Shown here: piece after piece, positions 11,416-21,539 of the stretch
How positions within the stretch are numbered: the stretch's first letter is position 1
How the letters are laid out: every line of letters starts with the position of its first letter
Assembly: GCA_031763025.1 (NCBI GenBank)
Contig: JASSKH010000021.1
Span: 5,474,611 to 5,538,610 of the forward strand
Direction of reading: 5' to 3'
DNA: 64,000 nt
From: Macrocystis pyrifera
Taxonomy: Eukaryota > Sar > Phaeophyceae > Laminariales > Laminariaceae
Position numbers and translations under genes: made by a program
Notes under the pieces: model-generated
The model's database searches: none
The model's input: the letters and a program-made list of their open reading frames with translations, nothing else
Told to the model about the DNA's origin: nothing

Positions 11416-12427
11416 TGCTAGGTCGGCGCGGTTGTACGTGAAAAACTTCCCGCACTGCATTTCCCGCGCACTGCCGGTCTCTGGTTACGCACACATACCC
11501 ACAAACGAGCTGTTTAAAAATTGCAGCAGAACAAGCTCATTGGGTATGTTTGTAGTACTACCGGAGTACGCTTAAATTCATCTGTACAGTATTCAAGCAG
11601 ACAATACCCAATCGACATCGCCTGCAAAGTTCAGAGGCAACAAAAAACCCTCTACACTACCCGGTGCTTCCCCCCATCATACCCCCAAGACTGTCCGTTC
11701 CATGGCCTTGGGTAGGCTAAACTACATAACTGCTGCTCCCGCCACCGCCCAAGTGCCTGCCCCCGCCGCGCTTCTGCCCAAACCACTTTCTGCAAGGGTC
11801 TCGACTGACTGAAAACGCCACTCTCTGCGCCACCCTTAATCCCGCCCCCGTTCCCGATCTTGCCCGCGCTCTCACCCCCGTCCTAATCTCAATCCCGACT
11901 GCCATTCACGCCGCCGCTTATGCATAGCCCTTGCAGCAAAGCGGGGCGTTTCGTCCCATGACTAGAAAACTAATCCAGAAGCATGCGGAACTAGCCCCAG
12001 GAACATTAAGTCATTGTCCTGCTTACCGGTCGCAAACAAAACTGTGATGAGAAGGAAGGAGCAAGGACAGTAAATGAATGAGATAGATGTTAGGCAGGAG
12101 TAGTACAGAAGGGAGTTAGACTACGTGCATAGGTTTCCATTTTGTTTGGTTGGCTTTGGTTTTCTTCTTTCGGGGACTATTAAGTTCCTGAGTGTTGGAC
12201 GTTGAAACTCGTCCCGTACATTGTCGGATGGCGAACGCAATAACTATACCAAACCAGTCCGCATGACGCGCTTATTCAAATTGCCGGCGTCAATGATGTA
12301 CTGAGGAGGCCAGCTGCAAGTTCACAAACAATACCCCGACAGCGGCAGCGGCAACGAAGGTAGAACATAGCCAAACACCCGGCATGCAACGAAAACACAG
12401 TTAAGAAAGCTTTCTCAGCGCTGCTGT
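11416..12427. other. Unassigned spacer
   Basis: No domain, repeat array or RNA gene was recognised. A C-rich stretch (11730-11900) gives long but featureless ORFs on both strands. Confidence 0.35.
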
Positions 12428-12665
12428 TCAACGGGAACCCTGCGTACTTCTCACTTCTACGTGCCCGGCCTTGTGGAGGGCATTTGCTACGGCGGCATGG
12501 AAGATGTAGAGATCAGAGCCCCACGGCTGAACTTCCATGCCGGCTACGCAGCACTTGCCGCCAACTGGGATGTTGCGTCCAACAGTCCGCTGACCCTCTA
12601 CGACAGAATTTATCTTGTCTAAGTCCATGGGCTGCTGACCCTGCTTAACGTGACTTTGCAATAAC
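12428..12665 (-). CDS. Possible exon of unknown protein
   Basis: An open minus-strand frame ends in a stop at 12428-12430. The part downstream of the poly-G/poly-C tract reads as a mixed-composition protein (M-D-L-D-K-I-N-S-V-V-E-G-Q-R-T-V, then W-G-S-D-L-Y-I-F-H-A-A-V-A-N-A) without obvious repeat origin. The upstream part of the ORF is Pro-rich only because of the C run at about 12703-12726, so I restrict the call to this side. I do not recognise a family. It may be a terminal exon or a transposon ORF fragment. Confidence 0.25.
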
Positions 12666-12699
12666 AGGCAGTGTTCATTTGGTAAGAAAGCGCACTTCT

Positions 12700-12727
12700 C
12701 GAGGGGGGGGGGGGGGGGGGGGGGGGA
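12700..12727. repeat. Poly-G tract
   Basis: An almost pure run of G of more than 20 bases with one interruption. Length is likely unreliable in sequencing. Similar G/C runs lie at 4395-4415, 29651-29661, 58079-58093 and 58798-58815. Confidence 0.9.
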
Positions 12728-12865
12728 GGGTGCGAAAGGGGACGACAGGGGCAAGAGAAAAAAAGCAGCCGCTCTTTTGTTCACCTGCACAAACACAAAC
12801 AAGAGTTGAAGAATTGGAACGTGCGACGATATACTCGAAACCAAAACTCAAGCACGGGAACACTC

Positions 12866-14377
12866 TGCAAACACTACATTAAAAATTGGGCAAACACGTT
12901 GCGTAGAGTACCACCTGAGTGTCACCCTCCCTAGCCCTTCCTCTTGTCGATGAGCTCTTCCCCCGTACATCGTTCTGCCTGAAGAAGCTGAAGAGAACGT
13001 TGGCCACAAACCACCACGCGACTTCACGTACCTGTATAAATAGATACAATATTGTATGACGTGTTACGTAGAGTGGTTTTGCCATGGTGCCAACAAGAAC
13101 GCTTACGGGACGCACGATGAACACCACGTTCTCACGCTATCGGAAATCCGCCTCCGGTGGCGCGTAGGGAAGTTTCCATAGCACCTCAGAGAGCAACATC
13201 GTCGTCATATATTTCAAACCTCTGGCGTCGAGGCGCAATGCCTTGGAGTGTGTGCGCACACTACCGATACCTGGTATTTCTTGACGGGGAAGGTTTCTTT
13301 CTCGTCAGGTTCTGTACAACCGGTGCATTTCTCACAGATCATTTTCTCTTCGCTCTGAGCTCTCGTCAACCGCTACATGTTTTCTAGGACAGTTTTTCTT
13401 GTCTCGCTGCGCTCTCACTATTTTTGCATGCTCTGAGAGTGTTCCTTATCTCGCGTAGATGTCGATCGCTGGTGCTTCATATGTGTCTACTTCCCTATCT
13501 TGTTCGTCAGTTTGAGCGTACGTTTTTACACCGAGTATTTTGTTTGTTTTTTTCGTGAAGCTCTGAGCCTCGATTTCTGGACTATATTTGTTACGTGGGG
13601 CAAAAAGTATGGCGTTGTTTCGTAGTAATCGCGGTAAGAAATTTAGCAGAGAGAGCTCAAGGAACATCACTTTCAACCGCTCCGCATCACAAGCAGAGCA
13701 GAACAGGGCCAGCAGTAGTCTACGACTAGACTCAGGCGCGCTTGCTGGCTTTGGTCTGCTACATACTACTCAAGAGTTGGCGTCGTAGCAAGTACAAGTA
13801 CTGCCGCCTCTACTCTGTGTTCAACAGCGTTCTGTAACTCATGAAGAGGATACCAGGTACTGGTATGCAACAAAGGCTAAGTGAACCTGCGTGAAGCTAA
13901 TAATAAAAATGGAGCCCAAGACTGGTAGTGTGTAAATCTCACTACAAAATTGTACTTGTTGTGCCATCCTGGCCAGGTGGTCTTGTTTCACTTGCCTAGA
14001 AGCGGTGCGGACAGACCACAGCTCCCTAAAGCACACCGCCTCCTGGTGTGTAAAGCAAAGACGGCCATCTCCGTCTCACGTAGCTGCCCCATATCACCTC
14101 CATTTCTCTTCCAATTCGTCCTTGAGAGAGCAGTTGTCTCAGCTTGCATCACTGTAATCGGGCTGGGATACATATGAGCTCCCACAGCGACCTGCCGGCC
14201 AAGGTCCAATGGACAAGGTCCAAACATTGTGCGCTGTGTTGTGTGTGAGCCCTCAGGTACTTACATTGTGCGTGACCCCTTTCGTCTTGAGCTTCGTTCA
14301 TTGCAAACCCTTCGTGCCCATTCCTGGATGGCACCATATTTATTTCTATTCTTCCACACAGCCAGTCATTCGTCTCC
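12866..14377. other. Unassigned spacer
   Basis: No gene recognised. It contains two of the TACCAGGTA/TACCTGGTA nonamers (13268-13276 and 13851-13859). The part from about 14377 down to 14100 may be the 3' UTR of the adjacent minus-strand LINE, but I found no shared 3' end motif there. Confidence 0.35.
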
Positions 14378-15080
14378 CATAATCGTCAGTTCAGGTTTGC
14401 TGCCTTCCCTTTCTCCTTGACGAACCCGCGTTTCATGTACTGCTCTGTCGCTTCAACACGTCTGGACCACTTGCCTAATTTGTTCGCTGCCAGCATCAAT
14501 TATTTCTGTTCTATGGACAAGTTAAACAACGAGAAGTCGCGATCGAGACAACCCATGCAGTCCTGCTCTTTCCCTCCGAAGTAACCCTTCCCTCCCTCCA
14601 GTTCCCAAAACATCACTAGTTTGGGTAGTCTCTCGTACCCATACGAGCCACAAACCCCGCGAAATGTATCCTCCTTCGTGCCGTCGTCTTGACGTTCTCA
14701 CAGCTAGTCTTCGCCAGGCCGTCTCCGTAGGAAAGCATGTGATAGCTGTCGCGAGGTTTCCGTTTTTATCCGATGCAGCAGAGGAGCAATCGGCGGTGAG
14801 CTGTCCGCAGTATGGCGAGATGGGCCACGGTGGGGCTCCACGTGACACACCCGTATAGCATGGTCCCCATTACCCCGGCTTGGAGCGTCTGCTCTTTGAG
14901 CCGGAGCCGTGCAGTGGGCTGGTCGCACAGTGGCAAAGAAACCAGTCTGAAGCGTCGGTTGGCCAGCAGCACGCACCGGTTGATTCTAACAGTAAGGTCG
15001 ACGTTCTGGCACACAGTTTCCCCAAGGTCCTCAAACTTTGTGGTTTGTTTGTACCCCTTTGCCGGCTGCCTCAGTGACAA
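14378..15080 (-). pseudogene. LINE RT thumb and C-terminal region, copy 2
   Basis: 15080-14766 contains M-L-Y-G-C-V-T-W-S-P followed by L-R-T-A-H-R-R-L-L, the standard post-RT motif in these LINEs (copy 1 has L-L-Y-G-C-A-T). Downstream, in another frame, a C-M-G-C-L-D-R-D-F segment and K-W-S-R-R-V-E-A-T-E-Q-Y-M match the C-terminal K-W-Y-R-x-I-L-E-A-A-E-R-F-M of copies 1, 3 and 4. Confidence 0.65.
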
Positions 15081-16120
15081 AAGTGATCCTGTCCTTGCGT
15101 CTCGTCATCAGGCACATAGTCGCCGTATTGGCTTCCGAAACTGTCAATCCGAACGAAACACAAACTGTAACGATATTTGCCATCATTTTCGCTAGGCTGT
15201 TCTTCGATCTGGAAACGATGCCCGCGTCATGTGCATACATCATTTCCCAGATCGGCTACGGCCCCACCACAGTCTCCTGGGACTTATCGCGCCCTTCCTC
15301 CGCCCACCCTCGCTTTCCTCCCCCCCCCCCTTCTCATCCTTCACATTGGTGCACACCGTACCCTTCACCACATGTGCATTGACGCCAAACCGCTTCACCG
15401 CCACACGCAGTACGGCAGTAAAGAACATGCTGAATAAACATGGTGCGATCATGCATCCTTACCGTTCGTAGGCCCTACCACACCCTGAACCTGTCTAAAT
15501 ATTCACCATCGTCCGTTCGGATGCGTGCATGCATTCCATTGTGGTAGTGGCGAACAACCGTGAGCATCTTTAGCGGTACGCCAAACCGAGCGAGCACGGT
15601 CCACAAGAGAGTCCAGTCGACTGAATCGTATGCCTTGGTGAGGTCGACGAACACCATGTAAGAACGGGTGCTTCAATCCTAAGTACCAACGTTTGAAGTC
15701 GACGAGCCACGAAGATCACATCAATCGTCGACCGTGGCGGTCTGAAGTCGCACGGCTCGTTTTGTAAGATATCCTGCCGTTAACAGTATTTTTTAGGCGT
15801 TTGGCAATTACCTTGAGGACAGCGTTGCCAGCGTGTGCGACGAATGAGATGCCTCAATAGTTACCGCACTCAGTTCAGTCCTTCATGTGCATTATGATCG
15901 TGGCATATTTCCACTCCTGCGGCACGCCCCCGCCCTGCCATACGGCGACCACAACGGCGTAGACCTGTTCTAGTATACGGCGATCACCATGGTGATCTTC
16001 ATCTAAGGCAAGTTTAAAAAGTTCAGCGGGGATCTCATCGGGTCAAGCAGCCTTGTGGTTTAACATACTCCTGATGGTTTCCTCCACCTCAAAGATAGTT
16101 TCCTCCACCTCAAAGATCAA
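15031..16120 (-). pseudogene. LINE reverse transcriptase, copy 2 (YADD mutated to YAHD)
   Basis: In order on the minus strand: a D-E-I-P-A-E-L-F-K block preceded by a stop, V-P-Q-E-W-K-Y-A-T-I-I, then stops in the N-Y-x-G-I-S motif, A-G-N-A-V-L-K-V-I-A-K-R-L, and [13 protein letters not shown] (15657-15620, first Asp intact). The catalytic box follows as M-Y-A-H-D-A-G (15243), where the second catalytic position Asp has become His. A 24-bp duplication (16078-16125) repeats the motif E-V-E-E-T. The enzyme is inactive by several criteria. Confidence 0.8.
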
Positions 16121-16253
16121 AGGTGAATCATCGAGAGGTGTGCACGGGGGCCATGCCTTGAGCTCTTCGACGATTCTCGAGTCGGGCGTTAGCGACTTTG
16201 CGTTGAGCAACGAGCTGAATCAATGTACTCACCGATCGCTAATGAGCCCAATG

Positions 16254-16764
16254 TTACGAAGCAAACTCCCCTCTCCATCCTTGATGTATTGAGAGCTGCA
16301 CGATTTCTTGCCCTCGAAATGCATCCCCTCGAGGTGCTTGTATACCAGATTGGTTGCCATCTTTGATGCGTACCTCAGGTTGACTGAAGAATCCCTCGAA
16401 TAATCTCTGCACAGACTCAAGCCTCACGCGATTTAGGCATTTCCAAGCTGCTTTCAGGGACTTCCTGACGTTGCTGTTGCCTAGATCCGCGCGCAATAGC
16501 TCTCTCGCGGCTTCCCTCTCTTTCCAAGCGACAAGCATTTCCGACTTCGTTTCTTCGCTAGCACACCACCCCGCCGATCCCTTGACTGAGCTGTGCACGT
16601 GACGCGATATTAACGGCAGTTGACAGCATCGCTTCAGCGATCACCACTGCCATACCATCGACATCCGTGCCAGGGGGTAGCTGTGTGAATCTCTTAGTGA
16701 AGGCTCTCCGCAGATGGGGGTTTGCTGTCAGCTGTTGCAGGTCGAGTACTCGTCTGCCCTCCAT
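16254..16764 (-). pseudogene. LINE linker between endonuclease and RT, copy 2
   Basis: Two open frames: 16764-16558 with R-R-A-F-T-K-R-F-T-Q-L-P, and 16598-16254, rich in Glu/Lys/Arg helices (E-T-K-S-E-M-L-V-A-W-K-E-R-E-A-A-R). This is the usual poorly conserved pre-RT segment. The sequence I-K-D-G near 16280 matches the I-R-D-E-D-G-T-L-L-R of copy 1. Confidence 0.55.
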
Positions 16765-17046
16765 CTCTCGCCTCCGGCGATTAGAGGCAAAGCGTCCAAG
16801 CAGCCGAATGTCTGCCGTGACCAGGTTGTGATTCAGGTTTCACTAGGAGAGGTCGACACACAGTGACATTTTTTTGTACAAGTCGTCTGTCGTTTTGCCG
16901 CGTGAGGATACAATCCAGACGGTAGCGGCCTATCTACAATTGGGACTTTGGAACGTGTATGAGATTCCACGTTTGGGTGCGCTAAATACGTGTTGGGGAA
17001 TGTTGATTTTCGGGTGAGAATGTCAGCAGACGCCGTCCGTTGTGAT

Positions 17047-17682
17047 TCAGCGTACCCCGCCCGAATACCACCAGCGCCTTTCCATCGACGCATTATTCCC
17101 CTTTCCGCCAGTGCGAGCGTTAACGTCCATCATGACAACTAGGTGTTCTTCTCCTTTAGGCACGTCAGTGACTGCGCTGCCTAGTGTAGCCCAAACCCGA
17201 TCTTTGTCACGGACTGATTTTCTGGCCATCAGTCGGAGCGTACGTGACCGCAAAGGAAATCCCATTTCGATTTCCCTTCAAGTTTAGTCGCACCTTCATG
17301 AGTGGAGCGCTGATGTACTCCACACAGCCAGTCGATCCTTGTCCACATCCTGCAAGATCGACTCCTTGATAGATATCCCTTCTCCGTGTTGGCCCTTGGT
17401 CTCTGTACCACCTCCGCCAGCTCCACTGGAGTACAAAGTGAAACCCGTGGTTATGAACCCATCCTGTCCATCTCGTCTCGTCTCCTGCAACCCGACCCTA
17501 TGACACTGGCTTTGCCTGCAGACCTCCATGGTTTCTTCGGCAGCGCTAAGACGGTTCTTGCCGTTAACGGCCAGAGTACTGACGTTAAATGCGCCCACGG
17601 TCAACTCGCCCTCTCGAGTCTCTCGACCAACTCGTCGAGTTTTTGGACTCGTCCTTCGTTGGTTTCGAGCAGCTTCAACCAT
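17047..17682 (-). pseudogene. LINE endonuclease domain, copy 2
   Basis: The first part (17682-17296) has A-F-N-V-S-T-L, G-L-Q-E-T-R-R with the catalytic Glu, and H-G-E-G-I-S-I-K-E-S. The second part (17265-17047), in another frame, has V-V-M-M-D-V-N-A-R-T-G, equivalent to the G-D-F-N-A motif that carries metal and DNA-binding residues; Phe-Asn has changed to Val-Asn. A frameshift near 17280 separates the halves. It lies directly upstream of the linker and RT of the same element. Confidence 0.75.
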
Positions 17683-17855
17683 CTAACATCTCGGCTGCTC
17701 AGGTCCTTGTCTTGGTTCCAACCTGTCGGGTGCTGTACTCCCGACCCGCCACGTCCGCCTCCATCCTGTCGTATTGGTTGCTCACTCACGTGAGGCTCCC
17801 TATTATTTCTACTTCCAGTACTACGCACCCCACGCTTTCCCCGACGGAGCCCCAT

Positions 17856-18164
17856 CGTTGTCGCAGGCCTGAAAGGCGGCGGGGAACGTAATCCACGAGT
17901 ATTGGGGTGATATCCCCGTCAGCGTGACCACTCCAACGCACCACGAGCAAGGAAGTACACAGGATCGTATAAATGGATTACCGCGTCGCAGCGTAAATAT
18001 ACTGTCGGGCCCGTAACCATACCTACTCAACCGGGTGTGAGCAACACTACCTGCGGCTCAAGGTTCGTTCGAATCGAGTTATTCTGCTCATCCAATTGAA
18101 AATATTGGGTTGATCACATGCGATTATCGACAAGATAACGTGGTTAGATACAAGGGCGCAAATT
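17856..18164. other. Spacer between LINE copy 2 and the 79-bp array
   Basis: Nothing recognised. The CGTACG words of the neighbouring array are absent here, so the array boundary is fairly sharp near 18165. Confidence 0.35.
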
Positions 18165-20022
18165 ACGAACCGTGCGGGACACCCACTATGAAGCCAGGTT
18201 TGAAATCGTACGCACTCAGCGGGGCCATATCGCCTGCCGCTTACCGTACGCACCTGCCGCTTGTCTTGCATGGCATGGTACATGTACCACGCACTCAGCC
18301 GGGCTGGATGGGTATCGCCTGCCGCTTACGGTGACGAAGCTAGAACCGTTCTCGCTCACCACACGCACTTGTTGCTGGCTTTCACTTAGTTACGTGTAGG
18401 CATGGCATCGATCAAACATCAGTATCTACCGCTGATGTCGAGATGGAAAAGGTCGCAGAACGACTAAGGATCGCATAGAGCGTTTTTCTGCAAACCTATG
18501 TTGGTAATTGTACGCATTCGGCCGAGGGGTTAATATCACCCCATCTTACTGTTCGTAACCGTTGCCCACTTCCGCATGTTGTACGTACTCATCCGGGCTG
18601 GATCAATATCGCTCGCCGCTTATCGTACGGGAAGGTGAGACCGGGCAGGCTCGAAACCCTACGTACTCACCCAGGCTCGACCATAATCACCTGATGCTCA
18701 CCATGCGTGCCTGGCGCTCATTCTACGTACGGATGACGTACGCACCCAGCTGGGCTCTGTAAACATCACCCGCCTCTCATCGTGCGTGGAAATATGAATG
18801 TCCAGGTTCGCAATCGTACGAAATCAGCCGGGCTTGATAAACATCACCTGCTACTCACGGTACGCATCGGTCGATCGCCTTCACCTATAGCTATAATACG
18901 GACTCAGCCGGAATTTGTTTGATACCACCCGTCACTTACCGTACGCGAAGTTAGGACCGTGCAGGCTCGCAAGTCGCACGCACTCAGGCTCGACCATAAC
19001 CACCTCACCCTTACCGTGCGCACCTATCGCGTGTTACTAACGCAATGACGCCTTTATCACTCAGCCGGGTCTACAGTAGAAGCATTACTTTCCCTTACCG
19101 GACGCAGAGGAGATAGGGACGTCCAGGTTCACAACGGCCTTTGCCTATATATTGTACGCACTCCGTCGGGCATGGCTAATACCGCCCGCTGCTTACCGCA
19201 CGCGAAGCTAGGGCCGTGCAAGCTCGCAACTGCACGCACTCAACCGGACTCGATCAGAATCACCTGCCGCTTACCGCGCCCGCTTACCGCGTCCTACCTG
19301 CCAGCTACTCCGTACACACTCAGCCGGGTCTGGAAACACCACCTGCCGATTCTCGTACGCAGAGATGGGAGACGTTCAGGTTCACAAATGTACGCACTCC
19401 TCTCTACTTAATTCAGATCGTCCGACGCATACCGTACAGTTACGTTCACTCATTCATGTTCGTGGTGTCATATGCGTTGTCTTGCTTTGCGTGTGTCGTT
19501 ATTTCGTTTGTTTACTTGGGGTTGGCATCGAACGAACAGATGACGGCCAGCTTCTACCAGGTCGCTTAAATCATGCGAAACGACGAACGCACCCTTACAT
19601 CCCTGCATCAGAATCATTTGACGCTTGCCGTACGTATGAACTGCACGCACTCAGCCAGGCGCGACCAGAATCACCTGCCGCTTACCGTGCGTACTTGTCG
19701 CTTGCTGTTGGCGTAATTACGCCGTACGCAACTCAGCCGGGTCTGGAAACATCACCGGCCGTTTACCACACGTGGGGTTGTTCAGATTCCCAATCGTACG
19801 CACTCGGCCGGACTTGATTCACATCATCCGCCACTTACCGTGAAGGCTAACCGTACGCACCTGTCGCTGGCTTTGGAACATTATATTGTCCGCACACAGC
19901 CGGGCTTAACCAGGCCTGCCGCTTACCATACGAGACGCTAGGACCGCACAGATTCGAAAGCGTACGCACTCAGCCGGGTGTGGCCATGCCACCTGCAGCT
20001 TACCGTACGCAACTGTCGCTCG
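18165..20022. repeat. Degenerate satellite-like array, ~79-bp unit, apparent higher-order structure
   Basis: About 20 units begin with a variant of CGCACTCAGCCGGG and contain a variant of CACCTGCCGCTTACCGTACG. Unit starts are at 18211, 18290, 18513, 18584, 18662, 18741, 18819, 18899, 18979, 19056, 19157, 19235, 19315, 19393, 19645, 19726, 19799, 19891 and 19963, mostly 78-80 bp apart. Three unit types differ in their second half: GGACCGTGCAGGCTCGCAA, CCTGTCGCT..GCGT..ACGC and GACGTCCAGGTTCACAA. They recur in rotation, giving a higher-order period near 240-320 bp. Two interruptions lie at 18370-18505 and 19405-19640. Units differ by 10-30 percent. Confidence 0.85.
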
Positions 20023-20637
20023 TTTTTTTTCGCATTCTTCATTCACAATATATTTATTCAGTCTAATGTGTATTTTACTTACAGTAGTTGTTGGTGTGTT
20101 CGTTTGCTTGTTTGAGATGTATTATATTGCACGCATTCAGTCTGGCACGTAGGCCAGTGTTAGCATTTGTATGCATTCCTTCATCTTGGTTTATTGATGG
20201 GAAATGATCAACGAGGGGGATACCCCCCGGGGCTTTTAGCCATGGCGTATAGGCAAACCACGCCCGAGGGAGGTGAATCCACGTGCCCCAATCCACTCCG
20301 AGATCGATTCGGACGCACTGGCAAGATACCCGCAGCTCATGCCCAGCACGCCCGCCTTCTCCTTTTCTTTTGCGGGAACGTTGCTGGGGCTAACGGCACC
20401 GCCGCGCAGGAGGGGTCAAAACAATTCCCCCTTTTGACCAAATGTTGCAGGGGTATGCCTCCGCAACTCTACAAGTATCGTGTAGTACCTCCGCGTGACC
20501 ATCATCTTCCCCTCCTTTGGCGGAGTCGCCACGCCGCGATGAACACTTCTCTTAGCCCCAGGAACAGATATGAACGAGTGTACATGTCGCCCTATACAGT
20601 AGCCCGAACAGGCAAAGGGCGGAACATCCAGGCGTTG
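20023..20637. other. Unassigned spacer after the 79-bp array
   Basis: No gene recognised. A 177-codon frame (20167-20700) has no domain and overlaps repeat sequence at its end. Confidence 0.3.
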
Positions 20638-20735
20638 AGAGTAGTCTCCATCGAAATGGCAGACAAAAACACGGGGCAACGAATAACATGCAAAATCTAA
20701 TATTTATTTTATACATAAGCATACCAATATTTGCA
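20638..20735. repeat. ~90-bp direct repeat, copy 1
   Basis: Shares GAGTAGTCTCCATC, GGGGCAACGAATAACATG and an AATCT..TATT..TACATAA tail with 21012-21105, about 374 bp downstream in the same orientation. This could be short terminal repeats of a 0.47-kb element, but no further evidence supports that. Confidence 0.55.
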
Positions 20736-21011
20736 ACGCACCGAATCAAATCGGAAGAAATGAATGGGGGTCAGTGGGTGGGTGATGATGGGAGTGGTTC
20801 GTGCGTACAGGTCTACAATGAGGCACCGACTGCTTTCGGCGCACTTCCAGCAGATGTCGTATCCATACCAATTTGGCTAGACAGTGTTACGGAGGAAATT
20901 ACCTGCTTGCGTTCACGCTCGAAGCCGCTGGGTACCCGAGTGCTGTTCGCTGTTGGCGGGTGTGCGAGTTCACTGCTATGTTGCTTGGTTTCAGGCCTGT
21001 TTCTGTCCGTT

Positions 21012-21105
21012 GCGAGTAATCTCCATCTAAAATTGCGGGAAAATAGATGGGGCGACAAATCACATGGAAACTAAAATCTCTATATTCTACATAAACCAAT
21101 CACAC
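21012..21105. repeat. ~90-bp direct repeat, copy 2
   Basis: Partner of 20638-20735, with roughly one difference in five. The 43-bp AATTGCC array begins shortly after it. Confidence 0.55.
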
Positions 21106-21139
21106 CCTGTGGACAATTCATATTCCAGTAGACTATTAG

Positions 21140-21535
21140 TTCTGCAATTGCATTGGGGCAATGTCAACTATTATGAATTGCCTGCGCAATTGCTTTGAGG
21201 CAATTCCAGTCATTACTTGGAATTGCCTGGGCGATTGTTTTGGGGCGAATTTGATTAATTGGAATTGCCCGGGCGGTTGCTTTGGGCAATGCCAACTATT
21301 ATGAATTGCCTGCGCAATTGTTTTGGGTCAGTTCCGGTCAATAATTGGAATTGTCCGGGCAGTTGCTTTGGGGCTAAGTCGACCAATTGTAATTGCCGGG
21401 GCAATTTCGTTCGGGCAAGGTTAATTGATTTGAAATTCTATACAAATTCTTTGGGGTAAACTCTATTAAATGTAATTGTCTACACAATCGATTCCGCCCA
21501 AAGTCTGTTGAATGGAATTGCCCAGGCATCATCGT
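21140..21535. repeat. 43-bp tandem array with AATTGCC..GGCAATT palindromes
   Basis: About nine units start at 21175, 21220, 21262, 21303, 21348, 21389, 21432, 21472 and 21515 (GAATTG or a variant), spaced 40-45 bp. The core resembles GGAATTGCCTGGGCAATTGC and is itself near-palindromic, followed by TTTGGGGCAA. Odd units tend to carry TGCGCAATTG and even units CGGGCGGTTG, hinting at an 85-bp dimer in the first half. Units decay toward the right end. Confidence 0.85.
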
Positions 21536-21539
21536 TTGA

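Larger units (their letters stand above)
14378..17855 (-). mobile_element. RTE-like LINE, heavily decayed (LINE copy 2)
   Basis: Minus-strand order: charged coiled-coil-like leader (about 17680-17601: R-W-L-K-L-L-E-T-N-E then K-L-D-E-L-V-E-R-L), endonuclease (17620-17047), linker (16764-16254), reverse transcriptase (16120-15031) and C-terminal region to a stop near 14378. It is related to copy 1 (same EN motif order, same RT signature) but clearly a different subfamily. There are several stops, frameshifts and a 24-bp tandem duplication in the RT. Confidence 0.8.

Noticed and set aside
18165-20022. CRISPR array
   Set aside because: Units are diverged along their whole length with no constant-repeat/unique-spacer pattern, and the DNA is eukaryotic.
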